Of a stretch of DNA of 55,529 nucleotides, positions 1 to 9,927 are shown one piece after another. The position numbers and the translations under genes were made by a program. Each line of letters begins with the position of its first letter. Position 1 is the first letter of the stretch. The notes under the pieces are model-generated. The model had not been told where the DNA came from, searched no databases, and saw nothing but the letters and a program-made list of their open reading frames with translations. Where the stretch lies: the NCBI GenBank assembly GCA_947487165.1, contig CANKWX010000019.1, positions 1 to 55,529 on the forward strand, in the 5' to 3' direction. This DNA is from Burkholderiales bacterium. Lineage in GTDB: Bacteria; Pseudomonadota; Gammaproteobacteria; Burkholderiales; Burkholderiaceae_E.

Positions 1-326
1 AGCAGCAGTTGGAAGTTGCCGTAAAAGCGCTCGGCGAGTCGTCCGGTATCCCAGAGCGCCCACATGTTGAAGGCCAGATGGATGATGCCGCCATGCAGAA
101 AGACCGACGACAGCAGCCGCCATGGCTGCTGGACGGTCGCGGGAAGGAAGTTGCCGCCCCACATCAGCAGATCGATCGGGCGCGGCGACATCACCGACAT
201 GCCGCTGGCGATGTTGAGCAGCCACACCAGCACGCACAGCCCGACCAGGGTCGGCGTCACCCAGACATTCGGGGTAGCCGCATGCAGGCGTTCGACGAAT
301 TCGTTGTGATCGACGGGTGAGTTCAT
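1..326 (-). CDS. Rhomboid-family intramembrane serine protease, N-terminal part (cut by window edge)
   Basis: This is the first 108 codons or so of a rhomboid-type membrane protein, read from an ATG at 324-326; the rest lies beyond the left edge. The translated part has a hydrophobic helix at about residues 20-40 ([17 protein letters not shown]), then [20 protein letters not shown], which matches the conserved H-x4-H-L-x2-N segment of rhomboid helix 2. The catalytic Ser and His would be in the missing part, so activity cannot be judged. The ATG overlaps the ruvB stop as ATGA, which suggests translational coupling at the end of the ruv operon. Family call is firm; substrate unknown. Confidence 0.85.
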   Translation of the reverse strand, partial: MNSPVDHNEFVERLHAATPNVWVTPTLVGLCVLVWLLNIASGMSVMSPRPIDLLMWGGNFLPATVQQPWRLLSSVFLHGGIIHLAFNMWALWDTGRLAERFYGNFQLL

Positions 327-1381
327 GATGTCGCGCTATCGTCGAAAAGATCGGAGGAAGCGAGCCGATCGGGCGAGGTGAGTCCGAAATGTCGCCAGGC
401 GGCCGGCGTGGCGATCCGACCGCGCGGTGTGCGCTGCAGGAAACCCTGCTGAATCAGATAGGGCTCCAGCACATCTTCGATGGTGTCGCGCTCCTCGCCG
501 ATGGCGGCGGCGACGTTATCCAGACCGACCGGTCCGCCCGAGAATTTTTCAATCACCGCCTGCAGCAGCCTGCGGTCCATGGTGTCGAGTCCGATTGCAT
601 CGACATCGAGCATCGTGAGCGCGGCATCGGCGACCGGCGCGGTGATGACGCCTTGGGCCTTGACTTCGGCATAGTCGCGAACCCGCCGCAGCAGCCGGTT
701 GGCGATGCGCGGCGTGCCGCGAGAACGGCGGGCGATCTCGCGCGCACCCGCCTCATCGATCGGCGCCTTGAGCAGCGAGGCCGAGCGGGTGACGATCAGC
801 GTGAGGTCGGCCTCGCTGTAGAACTCGAGTCGCGCGACGATCCCGAAGCGGTCGCGCAGCGGATTGGTCAGCATGCCGGCGCGGGTGGTGGCACCCACCA
901 GCGTGAAAGGCTGCAGGTCGAGCTTGATCGAGCGGGCCGCAGGACCCTCGCCGATCATGATGTCGATCTGAAAATCTTCGAGCGCCGGATAGAGGATTTC
1001 TTCGACGACCGGGCTGAGCCGATGGATCTCGTCGATGAAGAGCACGTCGTTTTTTTCGAGGTTGGTGAGCAGTGCAGCCAGATCGCCCGGGCGCTCGAGC
1101 ACCGGCCCCGAGGTCTGTCGCAGATTGACGCCCATTTCGGCGGCCACAATATGGGCCAGCGTGGTCTTGCCCAGACCCGGTGGACCAAAGAGCAGCAGAT
1201 GATCGAGCGATTCGCCCCGGTTGCGTGCGGCGGCCACGAAGATATCGAGCTGCTCGCGGATGCGGGGCTGGCCGACATAGTCGGCGAGTGCCTTGGGCCT
1301 GAGCGCCCGCTCGACGGCTTCTTCGGCGGGCGATGCAGGGGCCGGCGCAATCAGCCGGTCGAGCCGGTCGTGTTCAATCAT
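323..1381 (-). CDS. ruvB: Holliday junction branch-migration ATPase RuvB
   Basis: RuvB is the hexameric AAA+ motor that, with RuvA, drives Holliday junction branch migration for RuvC cleavage. The 352-residue product has the usual length. It shows Walker [10 protein letters not shown] at about residues 66-74, Walker [10 protein letters not shown], the sensor-1 region [18 protein letters not shown], and the C-terminal winged-helix ending typical of the family. It lies downstream of ruvA, separated by 93 bases that hold a 14-bp tandem repeat. No clear Shine-Dalgarno precedes the ATG. A TAGAAT hexamer sits at 1388-1393 but has no -35 partner that I can see. Its stop overlaps the rhomboid start. 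Confidence 0.98.
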   Translation of the reverse strand: MIEHDRLDRLIAPAPASPAEEAVERALRPKALADYVGQPRIREQLDIFVAAARNRGESLDHLLLFGPPGLGKTTLAHIVAAEMGVNLRQTSGPVLERPGDLAALLTNLEKNDVLFIDEIHRLSPVVEEILYPALEDFQIDIMIGEGPAARSIKLDLQPFTLVGATTRAGMLTNPLRDRFGIVARLEFYSEADLTLIVTRSASLLKAPIDEAGAREIARRSRGTPRIANRLLRRVRDYAEVKAQGVITAPVADAALTMLDVDAIGLDTMDRRLLQAVIEKFSGGPVGLDNVAAAIGEERDTIEDVLEPYLIQQGFLQRTPRGRIATPAAWRHFGLTSPDRLASSDLFDDSATS

Positions 1382-1429
1382 CGAGTCATTCTACCGGGCC
1401 CGGCGCATCGGCCCCGGCGTGTGTGCCAC

Positions 1430-1485
1430 GGCTCATCTGCGTGGGCTCACTTGCGTGGGTTCATTTGCGTCGGTTCAGTTGCGTG
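1430..1485. repeat. Four tandem copies of a degenerate 14-bp repeat at the ruvA 3' end
   Basis: Copies on the plus strand are GGCTCATCTGCGTG (1430-1443), GGCTCACTTGCGTG (1444-1457), GGTTCATTTGCGTC (1458-1471) and GGTTCAGTTGCGTG (1472-1485). The fourth copy contains the ruvA stop codon (1475-1477), so the array fills most of the ruvA-ruvB gap and runs into the coding end of ruvA. It is not a palindrome. Function unknown; replication slippage from the gene end outward is one possible origin. Confidence 0.9.
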
Positions 1486-2056
1486 CAAGAAGCTTGAGCG
1501 CCTGTTTGATGCCATCCGAGACATTGGCATCCGGGGGCAGCTGCTTGGCGGCAATCGTCGCTTCGCGCTCTGAATAGCCCAGCGACAGCAGTGCACGCAG
1601 GATGTCCCCTGCATGATCGACCGTCGGCACGCCGCTACCCACCCCTTCAAGGGTCGGGCCGAACTTGCCTTTGAGCTCGAGCAGCAGCCGCTCGGCGGTT
1701 TTTTTGCCGATGCCGGGCACTTTGACCAGCCGCCCCGACTCCTGCAGCGTGATCGCCTGGGCGAGATCGGCCACCGACAGCCCCGACAACACCGCCAGCG
1801 CCATGCGCGGGCCGATGCCCGAGATGCGGATCAGCTCGCGAAACGCCGCCCGCTCGCCCTCGCTGAGAAAACCGTAGAGCAACTGGGCATCTTCGCGAAC
1901 GACCATGTGGGTGAGCAGCACCACCCGCTCGCCCGCCGATGGCAGGTCGTAGAAGGTGCTCATCGGCACGTCGACCTCATAGCCCACGCCGGCGACATCG
2001 ATCAGGACCTGTGGCGGGGCCTTCCCGAGCAGCACACCAGACAGTCGCCCGATCAT
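1475..2056 (-). CDS. ruvA: Holliday junction DNA-binding protein RuvA
   Basis: RuvA forms the tetramer that binds the four-way junction and loads RuvB rings. The 193-residue product starts [20 protein letters not shown], the usual OB-fold N-terminus. It has the two helix-hairpin-helix segments ([18 protein letters not shown] and [18 protein letters not shown]) and ends in the small RuvB-binding domain with [11 protein letters not shown]. The length is normal. Its ATG overlaps the ruvC stop as ATGA (2053-2056), so it is probably translated with ruvC. Its own stop lies inside a tandem repeat. Confidence 0.98.
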   Translation of the reverse strand: MIGRLSGVLLGKAPPQVLIDVAGVGYEVDVPMSTFYDLPSAGERVVLLTHMVVREDAQLLYGFLSEGERAAFRELIRISGIGPRMALAVLSGLSVADLAQAITLQESGRLVKVPGIGKKTAERLLLELKGKFGPTLEGVGSGVPTVDHAGDILRALLSLGYSEREATIAAKQLPPDANVSDGIKQALKLLARN

Positions 2057-2640
2057 GAGGCCACCAGCCGGCCACGGCGGATTCGCACGCCCCGGCGTGC
2101 GATGGCATGTGGCGCGCCCGCGCTGGCGAGCGATCCGGCCACCAGCGCGCTGGCGAGACGGTCGGCATTGGCATGGCAGCTCGCGCAGGCAAGCGCATCG
2201 GCAGCGTCTTTGGAGGGTGTGCCCGGCAGCGAGAGCAGTCGCACGACCATGGCCTGAACCTGCTCCTTGGTGGCCCGACCATACCCGACCATCGCCTGCT
2301 TGATCTGCAGTGCGGTGTATTCGGCCACCGGCAGCCCGGCGGTGGCCGCCGCGCAGATCGCTGCGCCACGGGCTTGTCCGAGCAGCAGCGTCGAGTGGGG
2401 ATTCACGTTGACGAAGACCTTTTCGATGGCCGCGGTGTCGGGTCGGTATTCAGTGATTACCTCACGCAGTTGCGTGAAGATCGCGGCCAGCCGCACCGGA
2501 AGTTCGCCGTCGGGCACGCGGATCACGCCGCTGGCCACATAGACCAGCTGCCCGCGCTCGCGCCGCTCGATCACACCGAACCCGGTCAGACGCAGACCTG
2601 GGTCGATGCCGAGAATCCTCAGGGCGGTCTGCGAGCTCAT
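2053..2640 (-). CDS. ruvC: Crossover junction endodeoxyribonuclease RuvC
   Basis: RuvC is the dimeric, metal-dependent resolvase that cuts Holliday junctions symmetrically. The 195-residue protein carries [14 protein letters not shown] near the N-terminus (first acidic residue Asp13), IEKVFVN (second) and [10 protein letters not shown] (the C-terminal pair of aspartates), so the four-acid catalytic set of the RNase H-like fold appears complete. It is the first gene of ruvC-ruvA-ruvB and lies 17 bases downstream of purH on the same strand, so it may be read from the dusB-fis-purH transcript. The C-terminus has an Arg-rich extension past the usual end. Confidence 0.97.
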   Translation of the reverse strand: MSSQTALRILGIDPGLRLTGFGVIERRERGQLVYVASGVIRVPDGELPVRLAAIFTQLREVITEYRPDTAAIEKVFVNVNPHSTLLLGQARGAAICAAATAGLPVAEYTALQIKQAMVGYGRATKEQVQAMVVRLLSLPGTPSKDAADALACASCHANADRLASALVAGSLASAGAPHAIARRGVRIRRGRLVAS

Positions 2641-2657
2641 GGCGGGTGCTGCGGGGT

Positions 2658-4217
2658 CTAGTGACGAAAGTGCCGCACGCCGGTAAAGACCATGGCCACG
2701 CCGCGTTCATCGGCCGCGGCGATGACTTCGTCGTCGCGTACCGAGCCGCCCGGCTGGATGACCGCGACCGCGCCTGCGTCGGCCACCACATCGAGGCCAT
2801 CACGAAACGGAAAGAAGGCGTCGGACGCCACCACCGAGCCGGCCAGCGTGAGGCCGGCGTGCCCTGCCTTGATCGAGGCGATGCGGGCTGAATCGATGCG
2901 GCTCATCTGGCCTGCGCCGACGCCAAGCGTCTGGCCGCCCGCGCAAAAGACGATCGCATTGGATTTGACAAATTTGGCGACGCGCCAGGCAAAGAGCAGG
3001 TCGCTGAGCTGCGCCTCGGTGGGGACCAGCCGGGTGACCACCTTCAGTTCGGATCGCTCGAGATTGCGCTCGTCGGGCGACTGCACCAGCAGACCGGCGC
3101 CGACCCGCTTGAGGTCGATGCGATTTGAATTGCGGGCCAGCGGAATCTCGAGGACGCGCACATTCTGCTTTGCGGCAAACACCTGGCGCGCCGCGTCATC
3201 GAAGGCCGGCGCGATCACCACCTCGACGAACTGCTTGGCGACCAGTGCCGCGGTCGGTCCATCGATCGGATGGTTGAAGGCGATGATGCCGCCGAAGGCC
3301 GAGGTCGGATCGGTGGCAAGGGCCTTGCCGTAAGCCTCGAGCGTGTCGGCGCCCACTGCCACGCCACAAGGGTTGGCATGCTTGACGATCACGCAGGCCA
3401 CCGACTCGAAGGTCTTGGCGCATTCCCAGGCGGCATCGGCATCGGCCACGTTGTTGTAGGAGAGTTCCTTGCCCTGCAACTGGCGATAGTTGGCAAGCGC
3501 ACCGGCGCTGGGCTCGCGGTCGCGGTAGAAGGCGGCGCTCTGGTGCGGGTTTTCGCCATAACGCATCGGCTGCAGCCGCTCGAACTGCAGGGTGAGCGTC
3601 TGGGGATAGGGGTCGTGCGAACCGTCTGCCCTGATGCCGCCAAGATAGTTGGCAATGGCGCCGTCGTATTGAGCGGTATGGGCAAAGACCTTGCGGGCCA
3701 GCTCGAAGCGCGTCGCATCGCTGACCTTGCCGTGATCGTGGATCTCGGCAAGCACCTGCCGGTAGTCGGCCGGGTCGACCACCACCGCCACGCCGCCGTG
3801 GTTCTTGGCCGCTGCACGAAGCATGGCCGGTCCGCCGATATCGATGTTCTCGATTGCATCGCTCAGGGTGCAGTCAAGGCGCGAGACGGTCTGGGCGAAA
3901 GGGTAGAGATTGACCACCAGCAGGTCGATCGTGCCGATGCCGTGATGGGCAAGCGCCTGCATATGCTCGGGCAGATCACGGCGGGCAAGCAGGCCACCGT
4001 GCACCTTGGGATGCAGGGTCTTGACCCGGCCATCGAGCATTTCGGGAAAACCGGTGTAGTCGGACACCTCGGTGACGGCAAGGCCGGCATCGCGCAGCAG
4101 CTTGGCGGTGCCCCCGGTTGAAAGCAGGCCAACGCCAAGGGCAGTCAGCTGCGTGGCCAGCTCGACGACGCCGGTCTTGTCCGAAACGCTGATCAGGGCC
4201 TGCTTGATGGGATGCAT
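2658..4217 (-). CDS. purH: Bifunctional AICAR formyltransferase / IMP cyclohydrolase
   Basis: PurH catalyses the last two steps of IMP synthesis: formylation of AICAR and ring closure. The 519-residue protein begins with the MGS-like cyclohydrolase domain ([39 protein letters not shown]) and continues into the formyltransferase domain, where [10 protein letters not shown] carries the conserved Lys-His pair. Both domains are intact and the length is standard. The start ATG at 4217 has GAGG about 6 bases upstream. It follows fis by 21 bases in the betaproteobacterial order dusB-fis-purH. Confidence 0.98.
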   Translation of the reverse strand: MHPIKQALISVSDKTGVVELATQLTALGVGLLSTGGTAKLLRDAGLAVTEVSDYTGFPEMLDGRVKTLHPKVHGGLLARRDLPEHMQALAHHGIGTIDLLVVNLYPFAQTVSRLDCTLSDAIENIDIGGPAMLRAAAKNHGGVAVVVDPADYRQVLAEIHDHGKVSDATRFELARKVFAHTAQYDGAIANYLGGIRADGSHDPYPQTLTLQFERLQPMRYGENPHQSAAFYRDREPSAGALANYRQLQGKELSYNNVADADAAWECAKTFESVACVIVKHANPCGVAVGADTLEAYGKALATDPTSAFGGIIAFNHPIDGPTAALVAKQFVEVVIAPAFDDAARQVFAAKQNVRVLEIPLARNSNRIDLKRVGAGLLVQSPDERNLERSELKVVTRLVPTEAQLSDLLFAWRVAKFVKSNAIVFCAGGQTLGVGAGQMSRIDSARIASIKAGHAGLTLAGSVVASDAFFPFRDGLDVVADAGAVAVIQPGGSVRDDEVIAAADERGVAMVFTGVRHFRH

Positions 4218-4238
4218 GGTGTCCTCGTGGCGGGCTGC

Positions 4239-4481
4239 TCAGAGCATCCCGTAGAACTGCAGCTTCTTGCGAAGCGTGTTGCGGTTGATGCCGAGCATCA
4301 TGCTGGCACGCAGCTGATTGCCTTGCGCCTGCTTCATCACAACCTCGAGCATCGGGCGCTCGACGGCTGACAGCACCATGTCATAGATGGCGCTCGGGCG
4401 CGACCCTTCGAGGTCGGCGAAATACTTCTCGAGGCTGCGGGTGACCGCCTCGTCAATGGAATTCGACTTCGTCGTGTGCAT
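4239..4481 (-). CDS. fis: Fis-family nucleoid-associated DNA-binding protein
   Basis: Fis is a small homodimeric nucleoid protein that bends DNA and modulates many promoters. Read from the ATG at 4479-4481, the product has 80 residues, the family length. The C-terminal helix-turn-helix is clear (QAQGNQLRASMMLGINRNTL, then RKKL) and the end is YGML. A start five codons upstream (4494-4496, MTFLTM) is also possible; neither has a strong Shine-Dalgarno. The gene overlaps the 3' end of dusB by 29 bases in another frame, which fits coupled translation in dusB-fis-purH. The much longer open frame upstream is a shadow of dusB. Confidence 0.93.
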   Translation of the reverse strand: MHTTKSNSIDEAVTRSLEKYFADLEGSRPSAIYDMVLSAVERPMLEVVMKQAQGNQLRASMMLGINRNTLRKKLQFYGML

Positions 4482-5481
4482 GGTCAAGAAAGTCATCGAG
4501 CAGCGCGAGCTGCGTCGTCGGGCAGTCGGCCCGGTTGATTTCATCGCGAAGCCGAAGGGCGGCTGCGGGCTGGGGGGTAAAGCCGGTCGCACCGTGCGAC
4601 GGCTGGCTGAACCATCCGTCGATGTACCAGCCGATGTGTTTTCGGGCGATGCGCGGCCCTGCATGGTCGCCATAAAAAGCGAAGTGATCGACCAGATGCT
4701 CGCGCAGCACACTGCGGATTTCGTCGAGCGTGGGCCCCGCGAGCAGCTCGCCAGTACGCAGGAAATGATCGATTTCGCGAAAGATCCAGGGGCGTCCCTG
4801 CGCGGCGCGGCCGATCATGATGGCATCGGCGCCGGTGCGGGCCAGCACGAAGGCTGCCTTGGCCGCCGAATCGATGTCGCCATTGGCCACCACCGGCACA
4901 CGCACCGCCTGCTTGACCAGGGCGATGGTGTCGTACTCGGCCTGGCCGCCAAACGCGCAGGCGCGGCTGCGGCCATGAACCGCGATCATGGCGGCACCGG
5001 CCGATTCGAGGGTGCGTGCGAGCGCCACCGCATTGCGCTGGGCCAGCGTCGGGCCGGTGCGCATCTTGACGGTGACCGGCACGTCGACCGCCGCGACAAC
5101 CGCTTCGACGATCTGCAGCGCCAGCGCCTCATTGGCCATCAGCGCCGAGCCGGCTGCGACATCACAGACCTTCTTGGCCGGGCAACCCATGTTGATGTCG
5201 ATGATCTGCGCGCCGCGATCGACATTGAAGCGGGCGGCCTGGGCCATCATCGCCGGGTCGGCGCCGGCGATCTGCACTGCCACCGGCGCGGCCTCGCCAT
5301 CATGATTCAGTCGGCGCGATGTCTTGACCGAGGCCCACAGTCGGGGGTTTGAGGCCGCCATTTCGGAGACCGCATAGCCCGCGCCGAGCTGGCGGCACAG
5401 TCGCCTGAAGGGGCGATCGGTGACGCCGGCCATGGGCGCAACGAACACGTTGTTGGGCAGCCGGTAGGGGCCGAGTTGCAT
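4453..5481 (-). CDS. dusB: tRNA-dihydrouridine synthase DusB
   Basis: Dus enzymes are FMN-dependent reductases that convert uridine to dihydrouridine in tRNA. The 342-residue product has the TIM-barrel start FVAPMAGVTDRPFRRLCRQL, the active-site segment NMGCPAKKV with the catalytic Cys, VKMRTG, HGRSRACAF for phosphate binding, VVANGDIDS and IMIGRAAQGRPWIF. The assignment to DusB rather than DusA or DusC rests on the motif pattern and on the downstream fis, a classical arrangement. A promoter-like pair lies upstream (5551-5579). Confidence 0.95.
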   Translation of the reverse strand: MQLGPYRLPNNVFVAPMAGVTDRPFRRLCRQLGAGYAVSEMAASNPRLWASVKTSRRLNHDGEAAPVAVQIAGADPAMMAQAARFNVDRGAQIIDINMGCPAKKVCDVAAGSALMANEALALQIVEAVVAAVDVPVTVKMRTGPTLAQRNAVALARTLESAGAAMIAVHGRSRACAFGGQAEYDTIALVKQAVRVPVVANGDIDSAAKAAFVLARTGADAIMIGRAAQGRPWIFREIDHFLRTGELLAGPTLDEIRSVLREHLVDHFAFYGDHAGPRIARKHIGWYIDGWFSQPSHGATGFTPQPAAALRLRDEINRADCPTTQLALLDDFLDHAHDEVEFH

Positions 5482-5550
5482 GGGTCGCGGGATGCGGGCG
5501 GCGAGTAATGCGCGCCGACCGCAGGCTGTGAGGGCGTGGGCGGGGAGCGG

Positions 5551-5579
5551 ATTCTAACGAAAATCGCTCTGCACAAAAA
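5551..5579 (-). promoter_or_regulatory. Candidate sigma-70 promoter of the dusB-fis-purH operon
   Basis: On the minus strand, TTTTTG (5579-5574) and TAGAAT (5556-5551) are separated by 17 bases, about 70 bases upstream of the dusB ATG. The same GTTAGAATCC context occurs upstream of glyQ (around 20195). The -35 match is only moderate. Confidence 0.5.
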
Positions 5580-5598
5580 GTCGGCAGATCGAAACGGA

Positions 5599-6696
5599 TC
5601 AGCGGCGCCCGAACATCAGCTGTCGCGCAAGCGGCGTGCGCAGTGCCGACAGCATGTCGAGGGCGCCTAAAACACCCGATTGCAGGGGGCGGATGAGCGG
5701 CCAGGTGAAGCTTTCGGCCATCAGGTCGGTCAGACCGATGGTCAGCAAGCGATCGGCTCGCCGCTGTCGTTCGAAGGCCTGTAGCGCGTCGGACACCCGA
5801 ATGCCCGACCGATGCGCATCGGCCAGGCAGTCGGCCAGCTCGAAAGCGTCACGCAGACCAAGGTTCAGGCCTTGGCCTGCGACCGGATGAAGCGATTGCG
5901 CCGCGTTGCCGATCCAGACCTCGCTGGCTGTCGCGACCTGTCGTCTGGCGCGTCGGGTCAGTGGCGCCAAGCCGAGTGCGCCACAGATCTCGAGCGGCCC
6001 GAGCATATCGCCCACACGGCTCTGCAGTTCGGCCGACAGGCGTGCCGGGTCGGTGGCAAGGCGCAGCTCGCCGAGATCGGCGCGGTCGCACCACACCAGG
6101 GCCCAGCGGCGCGACTGCGGCAGGGGCAGCAGCGCGAGCGGGCCGTGCTCGCCGAATCGCTCGAACGCGGTCAGCAGATGGTCGCTGTGTGCCTGGGGTG
6201 CGGCGACCTCGCCGAGCAGCGCCGATTGGTCGAATTCGCGCACCCGTGCGTCCTCACCGGCATCGCCTTCGGCATGGATGGTGAGCGCGATGCGCTCGGT
6301 CGTGTCGGGATCGGCCGGCAGGCTTGCCCATTGGTGCTGTGCGGCCGCGCGTCGCAGCGAATCGAGCAGGGCGCCATAACGCATCACCTGTCCGAGTGCC
6401 GGCACGCCCAGTTCATCGGCCACGATCCGGGTGCGGCCCAGATGCCCGGACATCGAGACTTCGACGCGGCCGATTCGCCCGGCCGCAGGCAAGGTGGCAA
6501 TGCGGCCCAGCAGCTGGCAGCTGCCGTGCGAGACCGCCAGCACGCGGGCGGCCAGACCGGGCGCGATGGGTTCGTCTGCCACCGGCAGCGGGTCAAGCGC
6601 AATCGTGCTTGCGGGTATGCCACGACGAAGCGCAAAGAGCGCACAAGCCAGACCGACCGGGCCGGCGCCCCTGATTCGCCACAGCGTGTCGCTCAT
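5599..6696 (-). CDS. UbiH/UbiF/VisC-family FAD-dependent monooxygenase (ubiquinone biosynthesis)
   Basis: This family hydroxylates the aromatic ring of ubiquinone precursors with FAD and NAD(P)H. The 365-residue protein has a shortened N-terminus that still carries the dinucleotide-binding GAGPVG at about residues 11-16. It also has a central DRADLGELRLATDP region and the C-terminal FAD motif GNAAQSLHPVAGQGLNLGLR, which is diagnostic for UbiH-type hydroxylases. It overlaps the upstream pepP stop as ATGA, as pepP-ubiH genes often do. Which ring position it hydroxylates cannot be told from sequence alone. The protein is a little shorter than typical UbiH (about 390). Confidence 0.88.
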   Translation of the reverse strand: MSDTLWRIRGAGPVGLACALFALRRGIPASTIALDPLPVADEPIAPGLAARVLAVSHGSCQLLGRIATLPAAGRIGRVEVSMSGHLGRTRIVADELGVPALGQVMRYGALLDSLRRAAAQHQWASLPADPDTTERIALTIHAEGDAGEDARVREFDQSALLGEVAAPQAHSDHLLTAFERFGEHGPLALLPLPQSRRWALVWCDRADLGELRLATDPARLSAELQSRVGDMLGPLEICGALGLAPLTRRARRQVATASEVWIGNAAQSLHPVAGQGLNLGLRDAFELADCLADAHRSGIRVSDALQAFERQRRADRLLTIGLTDLMAESFTWPLIRPLQSGVLGALDMLSALRTPLARQLMFGRR

Positions 6697-8027
6697 GCCG
6701 CTCGCATCAGCGCTTCGATATCGGCCGCGGTCTTGGGCACGTCGCCGGTGATGATCTCGCAGCCGCTATCGGTCACGAGCGCATCGTCCTCGATGCGGAT
6801 GCCGATGTCGTGGTAGGCCGCCGGCACATCGGGGGCGGCGCGCACATAGATGCCCGGCTCGACCGTCAGCACCATGCCCGCACGCAGCACCCGCCAGGGC
6901 TTTTCGCGGCCGTGCTGCGCGACTTCGCCGGGTTCGCGGTAGCCGCCGCAGTCGTGGACATCCATGCCGAGCCAATGGCCGGTGCGGTGCATGTAAAAGC
7001 GCCGGTAGCTGCCGCTTTCGATGGCGCCGTCGAGCGATCCGTCGATCAGGCCGCAATCGATCATGCCCTGCGCAAGCACCCTGACCGCCGCGTCGTGCGG
7101 ATCGATGAAGCGCATGCCCGGCCGCGTGGCGGCAATGGCAGCTGCCTGCGCGTCAAGCACGATGTCGTAGAGCTCGCGCTGCGGACCGCTGAAGCGGCCG
7201 TTGACCGGAAAGGTGCGGGTGATGTCGGAGGCATAGCCGTCGAGCTCGCAGCCGGCGTCGATCAGCAGCAGATCACCGTCGCGAAGCGTATCGGCGTTGT
7301 CGCGGTAATGGAGCACGCAGGCATTGCGCCCGCCGGCGACGATCGAGCCATAGGCCGGAAACTGTGAGCCCTGGCGCCTGAATTCATGCAGCAGCTCGGC
7401 TTCGACCTCGAACTCGCGACGACCGGGCGCTGTCGCCTGCATGGCTCGTACATGGGCCTGTGATGAGATTCGGGCCGCGCGCTTCATCAGGTCGATCTCG
7501 GTGGCGTCCTTGATGAGTCGCATCTCGTCGAGCAGGGCATGCAGGTTGTAGGCGGTGGCCGGCGCGTTGATGCCTGCGCGGGCCTGCGCACGCACTGCCC
7601 CGAGCCATTGCTGCACGCGAGCATCGATTTCGGGGCGGTCGGCGAGCGCGTAAAAGAGCGCCGGCTGGTCGGCCAGCAGGTGCGCCATCTGCGAATCGAT
7701 GCTGTCGATCGGAAAGGCGCTGTCAAAGCCGAAGTGTTCGGCGGCGGCATCCGGGCCGAAACGAAAGCCGTCCCAGATTTCGCGCTCTTCATGCTTTTCG
7801 CGGCAAAAGAGAATCGACCGGCTTGAGGTGGCGTCGGCCACGATGACCACCACCGCTTCGGGTTCGGGAAATCCGCTCAGGTAATGAAAGTAGCTGTCGG
7901 AGCGGTAGGGGTAATGGGCGTCGCGGTTGCGGATGACTTCGGGCGCAGTGGCGACGACGGCCACGCCGCCGCCACGGGCGCGCATCAGGTCGGCCAGCGT
8001 CAGTCGTCGGGACAGGTAGGGTTGCAT
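6693..8027 (-). CDS. pepP: Xaa-Pro aminopeptidase (aminopeptidase P)
   Basis: Aminopeptidase P removes N-terminal residues that precede proline, using a dinuclear Mn centre. The 444-residue product has the aminopeptidase P N-terminal domain (about 1-150) and the pita-bread catalytic domain with all five metal ligands visible: two Asp in LIDAGCELDGYASDITRTF, His in HRTGHWLGMDVHDCG, Glu in LTVEPGIYV and Glu in IRIEDDALVT. Length and order are normal. Its stop overlaps the start of the UbiH-family gene, a common proteobacterial pairing. Confidence 0.97.
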   Translation of the reverse strand: MQPYLSRRLTLADLMRARGGGVAVVATAPEVIRNRDAHYPYRSDSYFHYLSGFPEPEAVVVIVADATSSRSILFCREKHEEREIWDGFRFGPDAAAEHFGFDSAFPIDSIDSQMAHLLADQPALFYALADRPEIDARVQQWLGAVRAQARAGINAPATAYNLHALLDEMRLIKDATEIDLMKRAARISSQAHVRAMQATAPGRREFEVEAELLHEFRRQGSQFPAYGSIVAGGRNACVLHYRDNADTLRDGDLLLIDAGCELDGYASDITRTFPVNGRFSGPQRELYDIVLDAQAAAIAATRPGMRFIDPHDAAVRVLAQGMIDCGLIDGSLDGAIESGSYRRFYMHRTGHWLGMDVHDCGGYREPGEVAQHGREKPWRVLRAGMVLTVEPGIYVRAAPDVPAAYHDIGIRIEDDALVTDSGCEIITGDVPKTAADIEALMRAA

Positions 8028-8051
8028 GATGGCCTCAGGTCTGTCGGGTGC

Positions 8052-9870
<1,819 letters not shown>

Positions 9871-9874
9871 TCCC

Positions 9875-9881
9875 TATAATA
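9875..9881. promoter_or_regulatory. Symmetric -10 element between amgK and lptD
   Basis: The plus strand reads TATAATA: TATAAT at 9875-9880 points to lptD, and its complement gives TATTAT (9881-9876) pointing to amgK. The plus element would start transcription near 9887, about 40 bases before the preferred lptD ATG. The minus element would start near 9869, on the amgK GTG. No good -35 is visible in either direction. Confidence 0.5.
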
Positions 9882-9927
9882 CGAGATCGTCTTGCTGCGC
9901 CCAGGGCGCCTTCCTGAGTCGCCCCCC

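Noticed and set aside
1388-1393. TAGAAT just upstream of the ruvB ATG as a leaderless promoter
   Set aside because: There is no -35-like sequence at the right distance, so it may be chance. It is mentioned only in the ruvB entry.
389-1573. A 394-codon open frame antisense to ruvB
   Set aside because: Composition and overlap with ruvB mark it as a shadow; it also crosses the tandem repeat.
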